NCBI GenBank assembly: GCA_029027985.1
Contig: CP119076.1
Coordinates: 4,152,422-4,216,421 of the forward strand
From: Klebsiella aerogenes
Lineage (GTDB): Bacteria > Pseudomonadota > Gammaproteobacteria > Enterobacterales > Enterobacteriaceae
Direction of reading: 5' to 3'
Length of the DNA stretch: 64,000 nucleotides
Of this stretch, positions 49,950 through 58,723 are shown one piece after another; the stretch's first letter is position 1; each line of letters starts with the position of its first letter. The translations under genes were made by a program, and so were the position numbers. Below the pieces are notes generated by a model that was given only the letters and a program-made list of their open reading frames with translations, was not told where the DNA came from and ran no database searches.

Positions 49950-52241
49950 GTGTCAGAGTTGTTATCCATCGCCTTGTTTCTCGCCTCGGTGGTGATCTAT
50001 GCCTGGAAAGCCGGTCGCAACACCTGGTGGTTCTCCGCTACGCTTACGGTGCTGGGGCTGTTTGTCGTGCTCAATATCACCCTGTACGCCAGCGACTACT
50101 TCACCGGCGACGGGATTAACGACGCGGTACTCTACACCCTGACCAACAGCCTGACCGGCGCGGGCGTCAGTAAATATATTCTGCCCGGCATCGGTCTGGT
50201 GCTGGCGCTGGTTGCTGTTTTCGGCGCCCTTGGTTGGGTATTGCGCCGTCGTCGCCACCATCCGCACCATTTTGGCTACAGCCTGATTGCGCTGGTGCTG
50301 GCACTGGCTTCCGTTGACGCCAGCCCGGCTTTCCGCCAAATCAGCGAACTGGTGAAATCACAGTCTCGCGACGGCGATCCTGACTTCGCGGCCTATTACA
50401 AAGAGCCGTCGAAAAGCATCGCGAACCCTAAGCTGAACCTGGTTTATATCTATGGCGAAAGTCTGGAGAGAACCTATTTTAATAACGATGCTTTCCCGGA
50501 CCTGACGCCGGAACTCGGTAAAATCAAAAACGAAGGACTGGATTTCAGCAATACCACGCAGCTTCCCGGCACCGACTACACCATCGCCGGGATGGTCGCT
50601 TCCCAGTGCGGTATCCCGCTCTTTGCGCCGTTCGAAGGTAACGCCTCCGCCGCGGTATCCAGCTTCTTCCCGCAGAATATCTGCCTTGGCGATATCCTGA
50701 AAAACTCCGGCTACGAAAACTACTTTGTGCAGGGGGCCAACCTGCGCTTTGCTGGTAAAGACGTGTTCCTCAAATCCCACGGCTTCGATCACCTGTACGG
50801 CGCGGACGAGTTGAAAACCACGGTTGCCGATCCGGCTTACCGTAACGACTGGGGTTTCTATGACGACACCGTGCTCGACGAGACCTGGAAAAAATTCGAA
50901 GCACTGTCCCAATCCGGCAAACGTTTCTCGCTGTTCGCGCTCACCGTCGATACCCACCATCCTGACGGCTTTATCTCGCGCACCTGCGAGCGTAAACGCT
51001 ATGACATCGATGGCAAAAAGAACCTCTCCTTCAGCGCGGTGGCCTGTAGCCAGGAGCACATCGCCGCGCTGATTGAAAAAATTAAGGCCTCACCGTACTT
51101 CAAAAACACGGTCATCGTGGTCTCGTCCGATCACCTGGCGATGAAAAACACCGCCTGGGATTACCTGAATAAGCAGGATCGCAGCAATCTGTTCTTTATT
51201 CTGCGCGGCGACCAGCCCGAGCAAAGCATTCTCGGGGTGAAGCGCAACACCATGGATAATGGCGCGACGGTGCTGGATATCCTCGGCGGCGATAACTATA
51301 TCGGCCTTGGCCGCAGCAGCCTCTCCGGCCAGTCGCTCTCCGGTATTTTCATTAACATGAAAGAGAAAGTTCTGGCATGGAAACCGGACGTCATCCGCCT
51401 GTGGAATTTCCCGAAAGAGATTAAGAACTTCAGTATCGACTCGCAGAAAAACATGATGTCGTTCTCCGGCAGCCATTTCCGCCTGCCGCTGCTGCTGCGC
51501 GTTTCGGATCAGCGCGTCGAGCCAATTCCTGAAAGCGAGTACTCCGCGCCGCTGCGTTTCCAGTTAGCGGACTTCGCCCCTCGCGATAACTTCGTGTGGG
51601 TTGACCGTTGCTACAAGATGGGCCAACTGTGGCGACCGGAGCTGGCGCTGTCCACCGACTGGTGCGTTTCTCAGGGGCAGTTGGGCGGCGAACAAAAGGT
51701 ACAGCACGTCGATAAAGCGCAGTGGCAGGGCAAAACCGCCTTCAAAGATACCGTCATCGATATGGAACGCTATAAAGGCAACGTTGATACGCTGAAAATC
51801 GTCGATAACGATATTCGCTACAAGGCCGACAGCTTTGTGTTTAACGTTGCAGGCGCGCCGGAAGAGGTCAAACAATTCAGCGGCATCTCGCGTCCTGAAC
51901 TGTGGGGACGTTGGTCCAACGCCCAGCTCGGTCACGAAGTGAAGATTGAGTATAAAGCGCCGCTGCCGGAAAAATTCGATGTGGTGATCACCGCCAAAGC
52001 CTTTGGCCCGAACGCCAACCAGCCGATACCAGTGCGCGTCGGGAAAAGTGAGCAAGTGCTTACTTTAGCCAATGAGGTGACCACCACCACGCTGCATTTC
52101 GACAACCCGTCGCATAGCCATACCCTGACCATCACTCCGCCGGACCCGCAGTCCACCAACGAAGGCAATATCGTCGGCCACGCGCCGCGCCAGTTGGGTA
52201 TCGGCATGGTGGACATTAAAATCGTCAGTCGCGAAGGCTAA
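49950..52241 (+). CDS. opgB: Phosphoglycerol transferase I, OpgB (MdoB)
   Basis: OpgB transfers phosphoglycerol from phosphatidylglycerol to periplasmic osmoregulated glucans. The 763-residue protein has a GTG start, four TM helices within the first 140 residues, and a large periplasmic alkaline-phosphatase/sulfatase-type domain. Visible are [14 protein letters not shown] (metal/nucleophile region near residue 165), [22 protein letters not shown] (catalytic Thr) and [12 protein letters not shown] (metal ligands near residue 395). A C-terminal accessory domain also follows the E. coli pattern. It is monocistronic. Confidence 0.97.
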   Translation: MSELLSIALFLASVVIYAWKAGRNTWWFSATLTVLGLFVVLNITLYASDYFTGDGINDAVLYTLTNSLTGAGVSKYILPGIGLVLALVAVFGALGWVLRRRRHHPHHFGYSLIALVLALASVDASPAFRQISELVKSQSRDGDPDFAAYYKEPSKSIANPKLNLVYIYGESLERTYFNNDAFPDLTPELGKIKNEGLDFSNTTQLPGTDYTIAGMVASQCGIPLFAPFEGNASAAVSSFFPQNICLGDILKNSGYENYFVQGANLRFAGKDVFLKSHGFDHLYGADELKTTVADPAYRNDWGFYDDTVLDETWKKFEALSQSGKRFSLFALTVDTHHPDGFISRTCERKRYDIDGKKNLSFSAVACSQEHIAALIEKIKASPYFKNTVIVVSSDHLAMKNTAWDYLNKQDRSNLFFILRGDQPEQSILGVKRNTMDNGATVLDILGGDNYIGLGRSSLSGQSLSGIFINMKEKVLAWKPDVIRLWNFPKEIKNFSIDSQKNMMSFSGSHFRLPLLLRVSDQRVEPIPESEYSAPLRFQLADFAPRDNFVWVDRCYKMGQLWRPELALSTDWCVSQGQLGGEQKVQHVDKAQWQGKTAFKDTVIDMERYKGNVDTLKIVDNDIRYKADSFVFNVAGAPEEVKQFSGISRPELWGRWSNAQLGHEVKIEYKAPLPEKFDVVITAKAFGPNANQPIPVRVGKSEQVLTLANEVTTTTLHFDNPSHSHTLTITPPDPQSTNEGNIVGHAPRQLGIGMVDIKIVSREG

Positions 52242-52268
52242 TCCCTCCAGCCCGGCGCCTCCGCCGGG

Positions 52269-53084
52269 CTAGTTCAGCGACAGACACATTTCATATTGCT
52301 GCAACGCCATCGGCACATAGCCCGCCGATGTAAACAACGGCGTAAAGGTTTCCGGGATCGTCACCGAGGTACTCAACCCCGGAAATTGTCGCGCCAGGGT
52401 CAGCAGCATTTCCCGCGCCAGCCCACGTCCTCGCGCCGCTGGCGTCAGCCACAAAAACTGCAGCTGCGGCTTGCTGCTGGTGGTCGCCAGTACGGCGAAC
52501 GCCTGCTGCTGCAGCGTCAGCACCCGGCAGGGCAAGGTAATAAACGTCAGCGGATCCAGCAACCATGGCAGTTGTCCTCCCAGCTCCGCGCCAGCATGGC
52601 GCATCAGGTTCAGCAGATCGTAATCCGCCAGCGTGGATTCGTGTTCTCTCGCTTGCGCCTCGCTGACATAGCCGCACAGCCCATGGCGCACCTCGAACCC
52701 CAATGACTGATACAGCGCCACCGCCGAATGGTTATCGCGGATCACTTCCAGCCACATGCGCTGCACGCCCTGAGCGCGTAAATCAGCGATAAGTGGTGCC
52801 ATCAACTGTCGCCCACGTCCCTTACCGCGAAAAGCGGGACGAATGGCGAATGCCGCCAGCCGCGCCTCGCGCCCGCGACGAGCGATCAGGGCGATGGCGA
52901 CGGGTTCATCCCCCGCCAGCCAGACGCGGGATTCCAGCAGGCTCAAACCTTCGGCGCAAAAGCGCTGCACAAACAGTTCCACCGACATTGATACAGGAAG
53001 CAGATAATCGTCAAAACAGTCGTTCAGAATCGTAGTCAACTGCGCGCCGCTAAACTGGACGGCGGGAACGGCGGTGAATTCCAT
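52269..53084 (-). CDS. Protein with two tandem GNAT acetyltransferase domains
   Basis: The 271-residue cytosolic protein has two GNAT folds. The first has a strong acetyl-CoA loop, AFAIRPAFRGKGRGRQLM (about residues 78-95), and the C-terminal motif HSAVALYQSLGFEV. The second has FLWLTPAARGRGLAREML (about 212-229) with the RGRGLA loop. No substrate can be assigned. It is divergent from the single-domain GNAT gene 32 bp away, and the two may share a control region. E. coli K-12 has neither between opgB and tsr. Confidence 0.85.
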   Translation of the reverse strand: MEFTAVPAVQFSGAQLTTILNDCFDDYLLPVSMSVELFVQRFCAEGLSLLESRVWLAGDEPVAIALIARRGREARLAAFAIRPAFRGKGRGRQLMAPLIADLRAQGVQRMWLEVIRDNHSAVALYQSLGFEVRHGLCGYVSEAQAREHESTLADYDLLNLMRHAGAELGGQLPWLLDPLTFITLPCRVLTLQQQAFAVLATTSSKPQLQFLWLTPAARGRGLAREMLLTLARQFPGLSTSVTIPETFTPLFTSAGYVPMALQQYEMCLSLN

Positions 53085-53116
53085 GCATTTCTCCCCGGGA
53101 CTGCTATGCTGAGGCG

Positions 53117-53650
53117 ATGAAAACTAACACTATAAACCCCGCTATCACTTTTCGCCTGACCGAAGAACGCGATCTGCCGCTACTGCCCGTGCTGGAGCGT
53201 TCGGCAGCGCTGTCCTTTGCGCGCATCCCGGCTTTCGCCTGGCTGGCGGAAAGCCCGGTGATGAGCGTCGAAAGCCATCGCCAGTATCTGGAAACCGGTC
53301 ACAGTCTGCTGGCGCTCGCCGACAACCAGCCAGTCGGCTTTCTGTTAAGCGAGCCGCTGGACGATGCGCTGTTTATCGTTGAGGTGTCGGTACATCAGCA
53401 GTGGCAGGGGCAAGGCATCGGTCGCGCCATGCTGACCCGAACGATTGATAACGCCCGCCGCGTCGGCTTCCCGGCGGTGGCGCTCACCACTTTCCGCGAA
53501 GTGCCGTGGAACGCGCCGTTTTATACCCGGCTGGGATTCAGCATGCTCAATGAGCTACAGCTGCCCGAAGGCCTCGCGGCGAAACGCGCGCTGGAAACCG
53601 AACACGGTCTGGCGGCGGAAACCCGCTGCGCGATGCGTCTGGATTTTTAA
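53117..53650 (+). CDS. GNAT-family N-acetyltransferase
   Basis: The 177-residue protein has acetyl-CoA loop EVSVHQQWQGQGIGRAML near residues 91-108 (motif QGQGIGRA) and the C-terminal motif PFYTRLGFSML. The N-terminal RLTEERDLPLLPVLERSA is typical of small-molecule or peptide GNATs. The substrate is unknown. It is the last clear host gene before the prophage. Confidence 0.88.
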   Translation: MKTNTINPAITFRLTEERDLPLLPVLERSAALSFARIPAFAWLAESPVMSVESHRQYLETGHSLLALADNQPVGFLLSEPLDDALFIVEVSVHQQWQGQGIGRAMLTRTIDNARRVGFPAVALTTFREVPWNAPFYTRLGFSMLNELQLPEGLAAKRALETEHGLAAETRCAMRLDF

Positions 53651-53828
53651 CACCACGGGAAGCGCCGCACTGCTTTTGTCGCCTGTCTATGGTACAAAGT
53701 ATGTGGGGAGGTGATCGTTTATGCATGGATGGATCGTCGCCGCGAAAACAGCGAGAAGCCTTACGGGACAAGGCTTGGGGCCGGACAAGCCGTATCTGCA
53801 CGGCTGGTCGGAAAATGAGATTTTTTTA
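53651..53828. other. Host-prophage boundary region with strong hairpins
   Basis: No recognised gene is present. A short frame (ATG at 53721, ribosome site GGAGG) would encode 36 residues, and another from 53689 runs 58 residues into phage DNA; neither matches a family I know. AGCCTT/AAGGCT (53758-53776) and the imperfect longer stem around AGCCGT-ATCTGC-ACGGCT (53788-53805) suggest a structured RNA or a terminator; a T7 run follows at 53821-53827. Confidence 0.4.
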
Positions 53829-53898
53829 TGATTTATGCGATGAGTTTTGCACTATTCTTGATTGTTAGTGTTAGTTATTAATAGTGTTTTAATCGCTT

Positions 53899-54624
53899 TT
53901 AAATAACCCGCCCATACCAAACAACCTTTCCGACAACATCAAAATCACTGGGTATGTTATCCAGATCAATAACAAAAGGCTCGAACGCAGGGTTAGTGCT
54001 GCTTATGCGCAACTGAGAGCCAGGCAAGCGCTGTACCCTTTTCACCAGCAGCTGGCTATCCAGGCGGATAACATAAATGCCTTCTCTTGGGTCCCTATCA
54101 TCATGGTTTACGAGAATGATATCTTTGTCGTTCAGGACGCCCATCATGGAATCGCCGATTACACTAATGACGGAAAGCTTTCGTGGGTCAGCTTTCAGAT
54201 GGTTTATGACCCAATAGCGGCGAAAACTAACTGTAAACATTGGACTTTCATCATCGTTCCACGCCCCATACCCGGCAGAAGCAGATACGTTGTATCGAGG
54301 AACAAAAACAAACTCTTCCAGATCAACATGGTTCCCTTGCACATCAACGGCTGTTGAACCGTTTATTGGCGCAGGGAGTTGTAAGGCGTCGTTCTTTTCG
54401 TCGCCAGTAATCAACCATTCCACAGATACCTTTAAGCATTCAGAAAGCTTTAAGATATGTGTAGCGCTTGGCTCTCTATCCTCGTTCTCCCATGCTTGCA
54501 AGGTTGATAACGCCACACCCAGCTGTTCGGCCACAAGCTGCCTGGACAGTTTTAAACCTTCTCTTTGAGCTCTTATACGCTTACCTATTTCACTCTTTAG
54601 GTTGTTTTCAGGTTTATCCGTCAT
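53899..54624 (-). CDS. Prophage repressor, HTH plus LexA-like (S24) self-cleaving domain
   Basis: This is the c-type repressor that keeps the prophage silent. The 241 residues have an Xre helix-turn-helix (LSRQLVAEQLGVALSTLQAWENEDREPS, about 26-53) and a C-terminal S24 peptidase domain. Catalytic Ser lies in VIGDSMMGVL, Lys in LLVKRVQR, and the likely cleavage dipeptide Ala-Gly in NVSASAGYGAW. That points to RecA-triggered induction, unlike classic Mu whose repressor is not LexA-like. The start MTDKPENNLK has AGAGGA upstream; an ATG 13 codons earlier has none. Confidence 0.9.
   Translation of the reverse strand: MTDKPENNLKSEIGKRIRAQREGLKLSRQLVAEQLGVALSTLQAWENEDREPSATHILKLSECLKVSVEWLITGDEKNDALQLPAPINGSTAVDVQGNHVDLEEFVFVPRYNVSASAGYGAWNDDESPMFTVSFRRYWVINHLKADPRKLSVISVIGDSMMGVLNDKDIILVNHDDRDPREGIYVIRLDSQLLVKRVQRLPGSQLRISSTNPAFEPFVIDLDNIPSDFDVVGKVVWYGRVI
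54602..54612. promoter_or_regulatory. Operator-like repeat 1 (inside repressor 5' end)
   Basis: TTGTTTTCAGG is one of five related 11-mers in the early control region. Its position within the first codons of the repressor gene suggests autoregulation. Confidence 0.55.
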
Positions 54625-54664
54625 ATCACGCAAATTCCTCTGGTTTATTTTCGAGTGTTTCATG

Positions 54665-54689
54665 TTGTTTTCAAGTATCTGTTTTCAAT
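54665..54689. promoter_or_regulatory. Operator-like repeats 2 and 3
   Basis: TTGTTTTCAAG (54665-54675) and CTGTTTTCAAT (54679-54689) are direct repeats with a 14-bp period, located in the predicted repressor leader. Confidence 0.6.
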
Positions 54690-54700
54690 ACAAATAAGAC

Positions 54701-54729
54701 TTTATCTTGGCTTTTACGGTCACAGGCAA
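54701..54729 (-). promoter_or_regulatory. Predicted repressor promoter
   Basis: On the minus strand, TTGCCT and GATAAA are 17 bp apart, placing a start site near 54694 and ahead of the repressor gene. It is flanked on both sides by operator-like repeats. The boxes are weak matches, so this is tentative. Confidence 0.45.
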
Positions 54730-54730
54730 A

Positions 54731-54762
54731 CCTGAAAACAGAAAATTTAGATTGTTTTCGGG
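54731..54762. promoter_or_regulatory. Operator-like repeats 4 and 5 (inverted pair)
   Basis: CCTGAAAACAG (54731-54741) and TTGTTTTCGGG (54752-54762) face each other with a 10-bp spacer, immediately upstream of the predicted early promoter. As an inverted pair they are the best candidate for a dimer-binding operator. Confidence 0.65.
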
Positions 54763-54791
54763 TTGATATAACTCGTTTTTGATCATATTGT
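54763..54791 (+). promoter_or_regulatory. Predicted early (lytic) promoter
   Basis: TTGATA and TATTGT are 17 bp apart, 31 bp before the ner start codon and abutting operator repeat 5. It is a reasonable sigma-70 promoter for the ner-muA-muB early operon. Confidence 0.6.
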
Positions 54792-54821
54792 ACTTATGAG
54801 TTGAATCACGGAGATTAACCA

Positions 54822-55085
54822 ATGAGTACATTAGAGAGCGCAAAAAAAAGCCAGAAAGAATCTGACTGGCACAGGGCCGATATCGTTGCAGCTCTTCATA
54901 AGCAAGGATGGTCGTTGCGTCGTCTGTCCCTGCATCATGGTTACAAAAGCGCCGGGGCTTTGAAGAATGCCCTAGATCGCCCATGGCCAAAAGGCCAAAA
55001 AATCATCGCTGATGCTATCGGGATCTCTCCCGATGAGATATGGCCCACTCGTTATCATAAAGCATTTTCAGGTGAATGGAATTAA
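54822..55085 (+). CDS. ner: Ner-like DNA-binding regulator
   Basis: This 87-residue winged/HTH protein of the Ner/Nlp (SfsB) family negatively regulates early transcription in Mu. Visible are DWHRADIVAALHKQGWSLRRLSLHHGYKSAGALKNAL (helix-turn-helix about 16-50) and RPWPKGQKIIADAIGISPDEIWPTRY, the family end motif. It starts 31 bp after the predicted early promoter and its stop lies 4 bp before the transposase gene. Confidence 0.92.
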   Translation: MSTLESAKKSQKESDWHRADIVAALHKQGWSLRRLSLHHGYKSAGALKNALDRPWPKGQKIIADAIGISPDEIWPTRYHKAFSGEWN

Positions 55086-55089
55086 GCAT

Positions 55090-57150
55090 ATGAACCAGAT
55101 TAACCTGAAAACGCATTATACCGCTCAGGAATTAGCTGATTTGCGGCTTCCTGGATTACCTGAAACCAGGCCTGGAATTGTTGCAAGGGCCAAAAGCCAT
55201 GGATGGGATTCACGAGCAAGGGCTGGTCGTGGAGGTGGAAACGAATATTCGATTAATAGTTTACCTAACGAGGCCCAGAACGCTCTTAGGGAAAAAATTT
55301 ATCAATCGGTCTTAGCGAATAAGACGACGATGGTGGTCGATCGTTCAAGTGATATTAAGAGCCTAAAGCCACGTAGGGAGCTGACGCTGATTCGTCAATG
55401 TCCTGCATTGCTGGAGCGTGAAGTGAACTCACTTACAGTGAAGCAAAAGCAAATCGCAGATGCCCGGGCGGTGTTGGCCATGGAAGTCGAAAAGCTCAGA
55501 GATGCGGGTTTGTCACGCACAGCAGCGGTTAATTTCGTCTCCATGGGTTCACGCAAAGGAACGCTCCCGGAACATCTGATGAAAGCCTCTGAACTGGCCA
55601 ATGCCCGTAAAGGCAGCAGTCGTGCTGGCGTCGGTACCCGCAGCCTTCAGGAATGGGTCAGCGTTTTTGAGTCAACGAAACCAGGTATCGAGCGTATGGC
55701 CATGTTGGCTCCCGGTCATCTTAAAGCGAAGAAACCAGAGCAGATTAAGTGGCTTCCTGACTTCTTGGCTCACTGGCGCAGTCGCAAAGGTCCTTGTCTT
55801 ACTGAGGCGTACCGAGATTTTAAAGCCGAATGGACAGCTCTCTATGCTGACCAACCGGCAATGATTGCGGCGTGTCCCTCCTATGACGCGGTTCGCCGGG
55901 CGATGGAGAAGCTGCCGCGCCGAGAGAAAGCGCGTGGCCGTGTCAGTGGTTCTGCTGCGCTGGCATATGAATGCTTCCAAAAACGTGACTGGTCGCAAAT
56001 GCCGGTTAATGGTTGCTGGATTGCGGACGGTAAGTCGCTGGAAATGAAGGTCGCCCACCCCGATCATGGTCGTCCGTTCACACCCGAGCTGACCCTGATT
56101 ATTGATGGCCGGACACGCTTTGTCGTTGGCTGGAGCCTGGCATTATCTGAAAGCGTAATCGCGGTGGCCGATGCCTACCGGTACGCCATGCGCCACTTCG
56201 GTAAGCCATTGTTTGTTTACTCCGATAACGGTGGTGGTGAAACCAACAAAACGCTTGATGCTGACGTGACTGGTATTTTCAGCCGCCTGGGTATTGAGCA
56301 CCCGACCAGCATTCCAGGACGTCCTCAGTCTCGCGGGATCATTGAGCGTCTGAATAAGGGCATTCCACGCCGCGTAGCGATGCAGTTTGACACCTTCAGC
56401 GGCGACAGCGCCGACCGTGAGCACGCACGCATTACCGCTCGTGCTATTCAGTCGGCCGTCAAAGCGCAGGAGAACGGCCGCGAACTAACACCAGTACAGC
56501 GTACTGCTTTGGGGAAACTCCCTTCGTGGCAGCAGCTGCTTGACGCCATCGCTGAGGAAGTGGACGTCTACAACAATACCCACGAACACAGCGAACTGCC
56601 CAGGCGCAACGGTAAACATATGACGCCAGCAGCGTACCGCCGGGCCGTTCTTGAGCTCGAAGGTGACGAAACAGAGTATCTGACCGACGTTGAACTTCGG
56701 GAGGCGTTCATGCCTGAGATGGTGCGCACCGCGCAGCGTGGCTGGCTTCGTCTGTTCAATAACGATTATTTCTCTGAAGAGTTGATCCAGGTCGACAGCG
56801 AAGATGTGCGTGTGGCCTTCGATATCCACGACCCGCAGTCCGTCATCGTGCGCCGGATGGATGGTTCTTATGTCTGTACTGCAATCTGGAACGGCAATAA
56901 ACGTGCTGCGATTCCGGTCAGTGCAATGGATGTGGCCGTTGAGAAACGCCGTCAGCGTCGTATGAAACGCGTTGAAGATAAAGTTCAGGAGATCGAAGCC
57001 GAGGGCCGCTCTGTGTTACCGGGGCAACGATTCGATGACCTGGGGAGTTTCATCCCTGCTGAATATACCGTTGAGAAAGAAGAAGAACCTTATTTCTTCC
57101 TTGAGACTGACCGCGATGAATATCTGAAAAAAATCGGTAATACCCGGTAA
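55090..57150 (+). CDS. MuA-type DDE transposase
   Basis: This protein catalyses strand transfer in phage integration and replicative transposition. The 686-residue protein has an N-terminal Mu DNA-binding domain (HYTAQELADLRLPGLPETRPG) and the DDE core with Asp313 (WIADGKS), Asp379 (VYSDNGGG) and Glu419 (RGIIERLNKG). A beta-barrel/C-terminal domain interacts with MuB. The D-D gap is 66 residues, close to Mu (67); D-E is 40, shorter than in Mu. The ATG at 55090 lacks a strong ribosome site and probably relies on coupling to ner. Confidence 0.95.
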   Translation: MNQINLKTHYTAQELADLRLPGLPETRPGIVARAKSHGWDSRARAGRGGGNEYSINSLPNEAQNALREKIYQSVLANKTTMVVDRSSDIKSLKPRRELTLIRQCPALLEREVNSLTVKQKQIADARAVLAMEVEKLRDAGLSRTAAVNFVSMGSRKGTLPEHLMKASELANARKGSSRAGVGTRSLQEWVSVFESTKPGIERMAMLAPGHLKAKKPEQIKWLPDFLAHWRSRKGPCLTEAYRDFKAEWTALYADQPAMIAACPSYDAVRRAMEKLPRREKARGRVSGSAALAYECFQKRDWSQMPVNGCWIADGKSLEMKVAHPDHGRPFTPELTLIIDGRTRFVVGWSLALSESVIAVADAYRYAMRHFGKPLFVYSDNGGGETNKTLDADVTGIFSRLGIEHPTSIPGRPQSRGIIERLNKGIPRRVAMQFDTFSGDSADREHARITARAIQSAVKAQENGRELTPVQRTALGKLPSWQQLLDAIAEEVDVYNNTHEHSELPRRNGKHMTPAAYRRAVLELEGDETEYLTDVELREAFMPEMVRTAQRGWLRLFNNDYFSEELIQVDSEDVRVAFDIHDPQSVIVRRMDGSYVCTAIWNGNKRAAIPVSAMDVAVEKRRQRRMKRVEDKVQEIEAEGRSVLPGQRFDDLGSFIPAEYTVEKEEEPYFFLETDRDEYLKKIGNTR

Positions 57151-57162
57151 GAGAGAGAAAAT

Positions 57163-58056
57163 ATGAGCATACATGTTGAACTGAATGACCTGATGACCCG
57201 CAAAGGCTACAGCCAGACTCAGGTAGCCAGAGCAATTGGCAAAAGTACCGCCACCATTAATCAATACCTGCAGGGGAAATATGCCGGTGATGTTCCCGCT
57301 ATTGATAAGCTGGCTCGTAGCTTTATTAACCGTGAAGTAGAAAAAGAAAAATCACAGCGTATTACCGCCAGCTTTATTCCCACCATCACTTCCCGAAAAG
57401 GAATGGAAGTTATCCGCCTGGCTCATCTTGATGGTGACCTTAACGTTATCTATGGCGCAGCCGGGCTTGGCAAAACCATGATGCTACGTGAGTACGCCGC
57501 ACAGCATCGTGATGCGTTGCTTATTGAAGCAGACCCGGGATATACCGCCCGCGTGGTACTGGAAGAGCTCTGTGGCCTGCTGGGGCTAAGCAAGCGTGGC
57601 AACATGCACGAACTCAGTGAAGCCTGTATTGCTGCGTTACGCGAGTCTGGTCGCATTCTGATGGTGGATGAAGCGGAAAACCTGCCATACCGGGCACTTG
57701 AGACCCTGCGACGTATCCATGATAAGTCTGGTATTGGCCTTGTTCTCGCAGGAATGCACCGCCTGATTATTAACCTGAAGGGTAAGCGCGGTGAGTACCA
57801 GCAGTTATATAGCCGTGTTGGCCTGGCTTTCTGCATCGGTGATTCACTGCCACAGGACGATATTAGCGATATTGCGATCAGCATGCTGCCTGATGCCAGT
57901 AAGGCCGATGTGAATGATGCCCTGTTTAAAGCCAGCAACGGCAATGCGCGTCGTTTGTTCAAGCTGGTTCGTGGCGTCAGCCGTCACAGCGAGATTAGTG
58001 GTAATGCTGTCAGTGCTGGTGCGGTACGTAAGTTTGCTGAAATGCTGATTAATTAG
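57163..58056 (+). CDS. MuB-type target-selection ATPase
   Basis: This AAA+ protein polymerises on DNA, delivers target DNA to the transposase and gives target immunity in Mu. It has 297 residues. The N-terminal helix-turn-helix is YSQTQVARAIGKSTATINQYL (about 16-36), Walker A is IYGAAGLGKTMMLRE near residue 98, Walker B is RILMVDEAENLP near residue 165, and the C-terminal domain is helical. It follows the transposase gene by 12 bp with ribosome site AGAGAGA. Confidence 0.95.
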   Translation: MSIHVELNDLMTRKGYSQTQVARAIGKSTATINQYLQGKYAGDVPAIDKLARSFINREVEKEKSQRITASFIPTITSRKGMEVIRLAHLDGDLNVIYGAAGLGKTMMLREYAAQHRDALLIEADPGYTARVVLEELCGLLGLSKRGNMHELSEACIAALRESGRILMVDEAENLPYRALETLRRIHDKSGIGLVLAGMHRLIINLKGKRGEYQQLYSRVGLAFCIGDSLPQDDISDIAISMLPDASKADVNDALFKASNGNARRLFKLVRGVSRHSEISGNAVSAGAVRKFAEMLIN

Positions 58057-58064
58057 GGGGAACT

Positions 58065-58283
58065 ATGGCAAAGATTGAAATATCTGTAACCCGAAAAGGA
58101 AACGGCATTGATGTCCAGTGCCGCATGATCAAAGACGATTCTGACTCAGAACTGGTTAAGAAAGCAGCTCGGGTTATTCTGGTTTCACTCGGCGGTTTTA
58201 TCCATTCAATTCTGAGAAAAATGTTCGGAACGGTTAAAGATTTTTCGACCGTTCCAGTGAAAGGTAATGATTCATTTCATTAA
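58065..58283 (+). CDS. Small phage protein, unknown (72 aa)
   Basis: Sequence MAKIEISVTRKGNGIDVQCR opens a short beta-like N-terminal part, followed by an amphipathic helix LVKKAARVILVSLGGFIHSI and a basic end. The ribosome site AGGGGGAACT is strong. It resembles the protein at 58532 (same MA-x-I-x-I start, DS-x-LVK core), so the two may be paralogs. No family is recognised. Confidence 0.7.
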   Translation: MAKIEISVTRKGNGIDVQCRMIKDDSDSELVKKAARVILVSLGGFIHSILRKMFGTVKDFSTVPVKGNDSFH

Positions 58284-58296
58284 TTCAGGAGTCACT

Positions 58297-58530
58297 ATGT
58301 GCCGTTTACCTATAAACGATCCAAAAATGATGGCCCCGATTAATCGTCTTATGCGCGGTGGCCTGCAGGTTCTGGACATTAACACCCGATTTCGCCGTCC
58401 GATTGTTGAAGTAGACCGTCCGTTTGAGGCGTGGCGCGGAAAGGAAGTCGAGATTACCGAGCGCAAGGACGGTAAAAGCTCGCAGGTCAAGATGCTTATC
58501 TGGCGCGGGATGCATGTTATCTGGAGGTAG
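58297..58530 (+). CDS. Small phage protein, unknown (77 aa)
   Basis: It begins MCRLPINDPKMMAPINRLMR and is rich in Arg/Lys, with a charged core VEITERKDGKSSQVKMLIW. It starts behind AGGAGTCACT. It lies between two similar small proteins, with its stop 1 bp before the next start. No family is recognised. Confidence 0.7.
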   Translation: MCRLPINDPKMMAPINRLMRGGLQVLDINTRFRRPIVEVDRPFEAWRGKEVEITERKDGKSSQVKMLIWRGMHVIWR

Positions 58531-58531
58531 C

Positions 58532-58723
58532 ATGGCTGAGATAGTTATTACGATAAGTGAAAGCGGCGAGAACCTGAATATATCCGCGATTATATCCGCA
58601 GAGAAAAAGGACTCCCGTTTAGTTAAAGATGTTTCAAACATTATTGCACCGTTAATGCTGGCGGCTGCGAGTGCTGAAATCGCTAAATTTTTTCAACATT
58701 TAAATGAGGTCCATCATGGATAA
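58532..58723 (+). CDS. Small phage protein, unknown (63 aa)
   Basis: It starts MAEIVITISESGENLNISAI; the helical C-terminal half is APLMLAAASAEIAKFFQHL. The ribosome site GGAGG lies in the end of the previous gene, and its 3' end overlaps the next gene by 8 bp. It looks like a diverged copy of the 58065 protein. Function unknown. Confidence 0.7.
   Translation: MAEIVITISESGENLNISAIISAEKKDSRLVKDVSNIIAPLMLAAASAEIAKFFQHLNEVHHG

Noticed and set aside
53689..53865. 58-codon frame crossing the phage boundary as a new gene
   Set aside because: No family match, overlapping alternative frames of equal quality, and its end lies in phage DNA; treated as boundary sequence.
54685..54990. 101-codon frame on the minus strand over ner
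   Set aside because: It runs through the early promoter and the ner gene, without ribosome site or family features.
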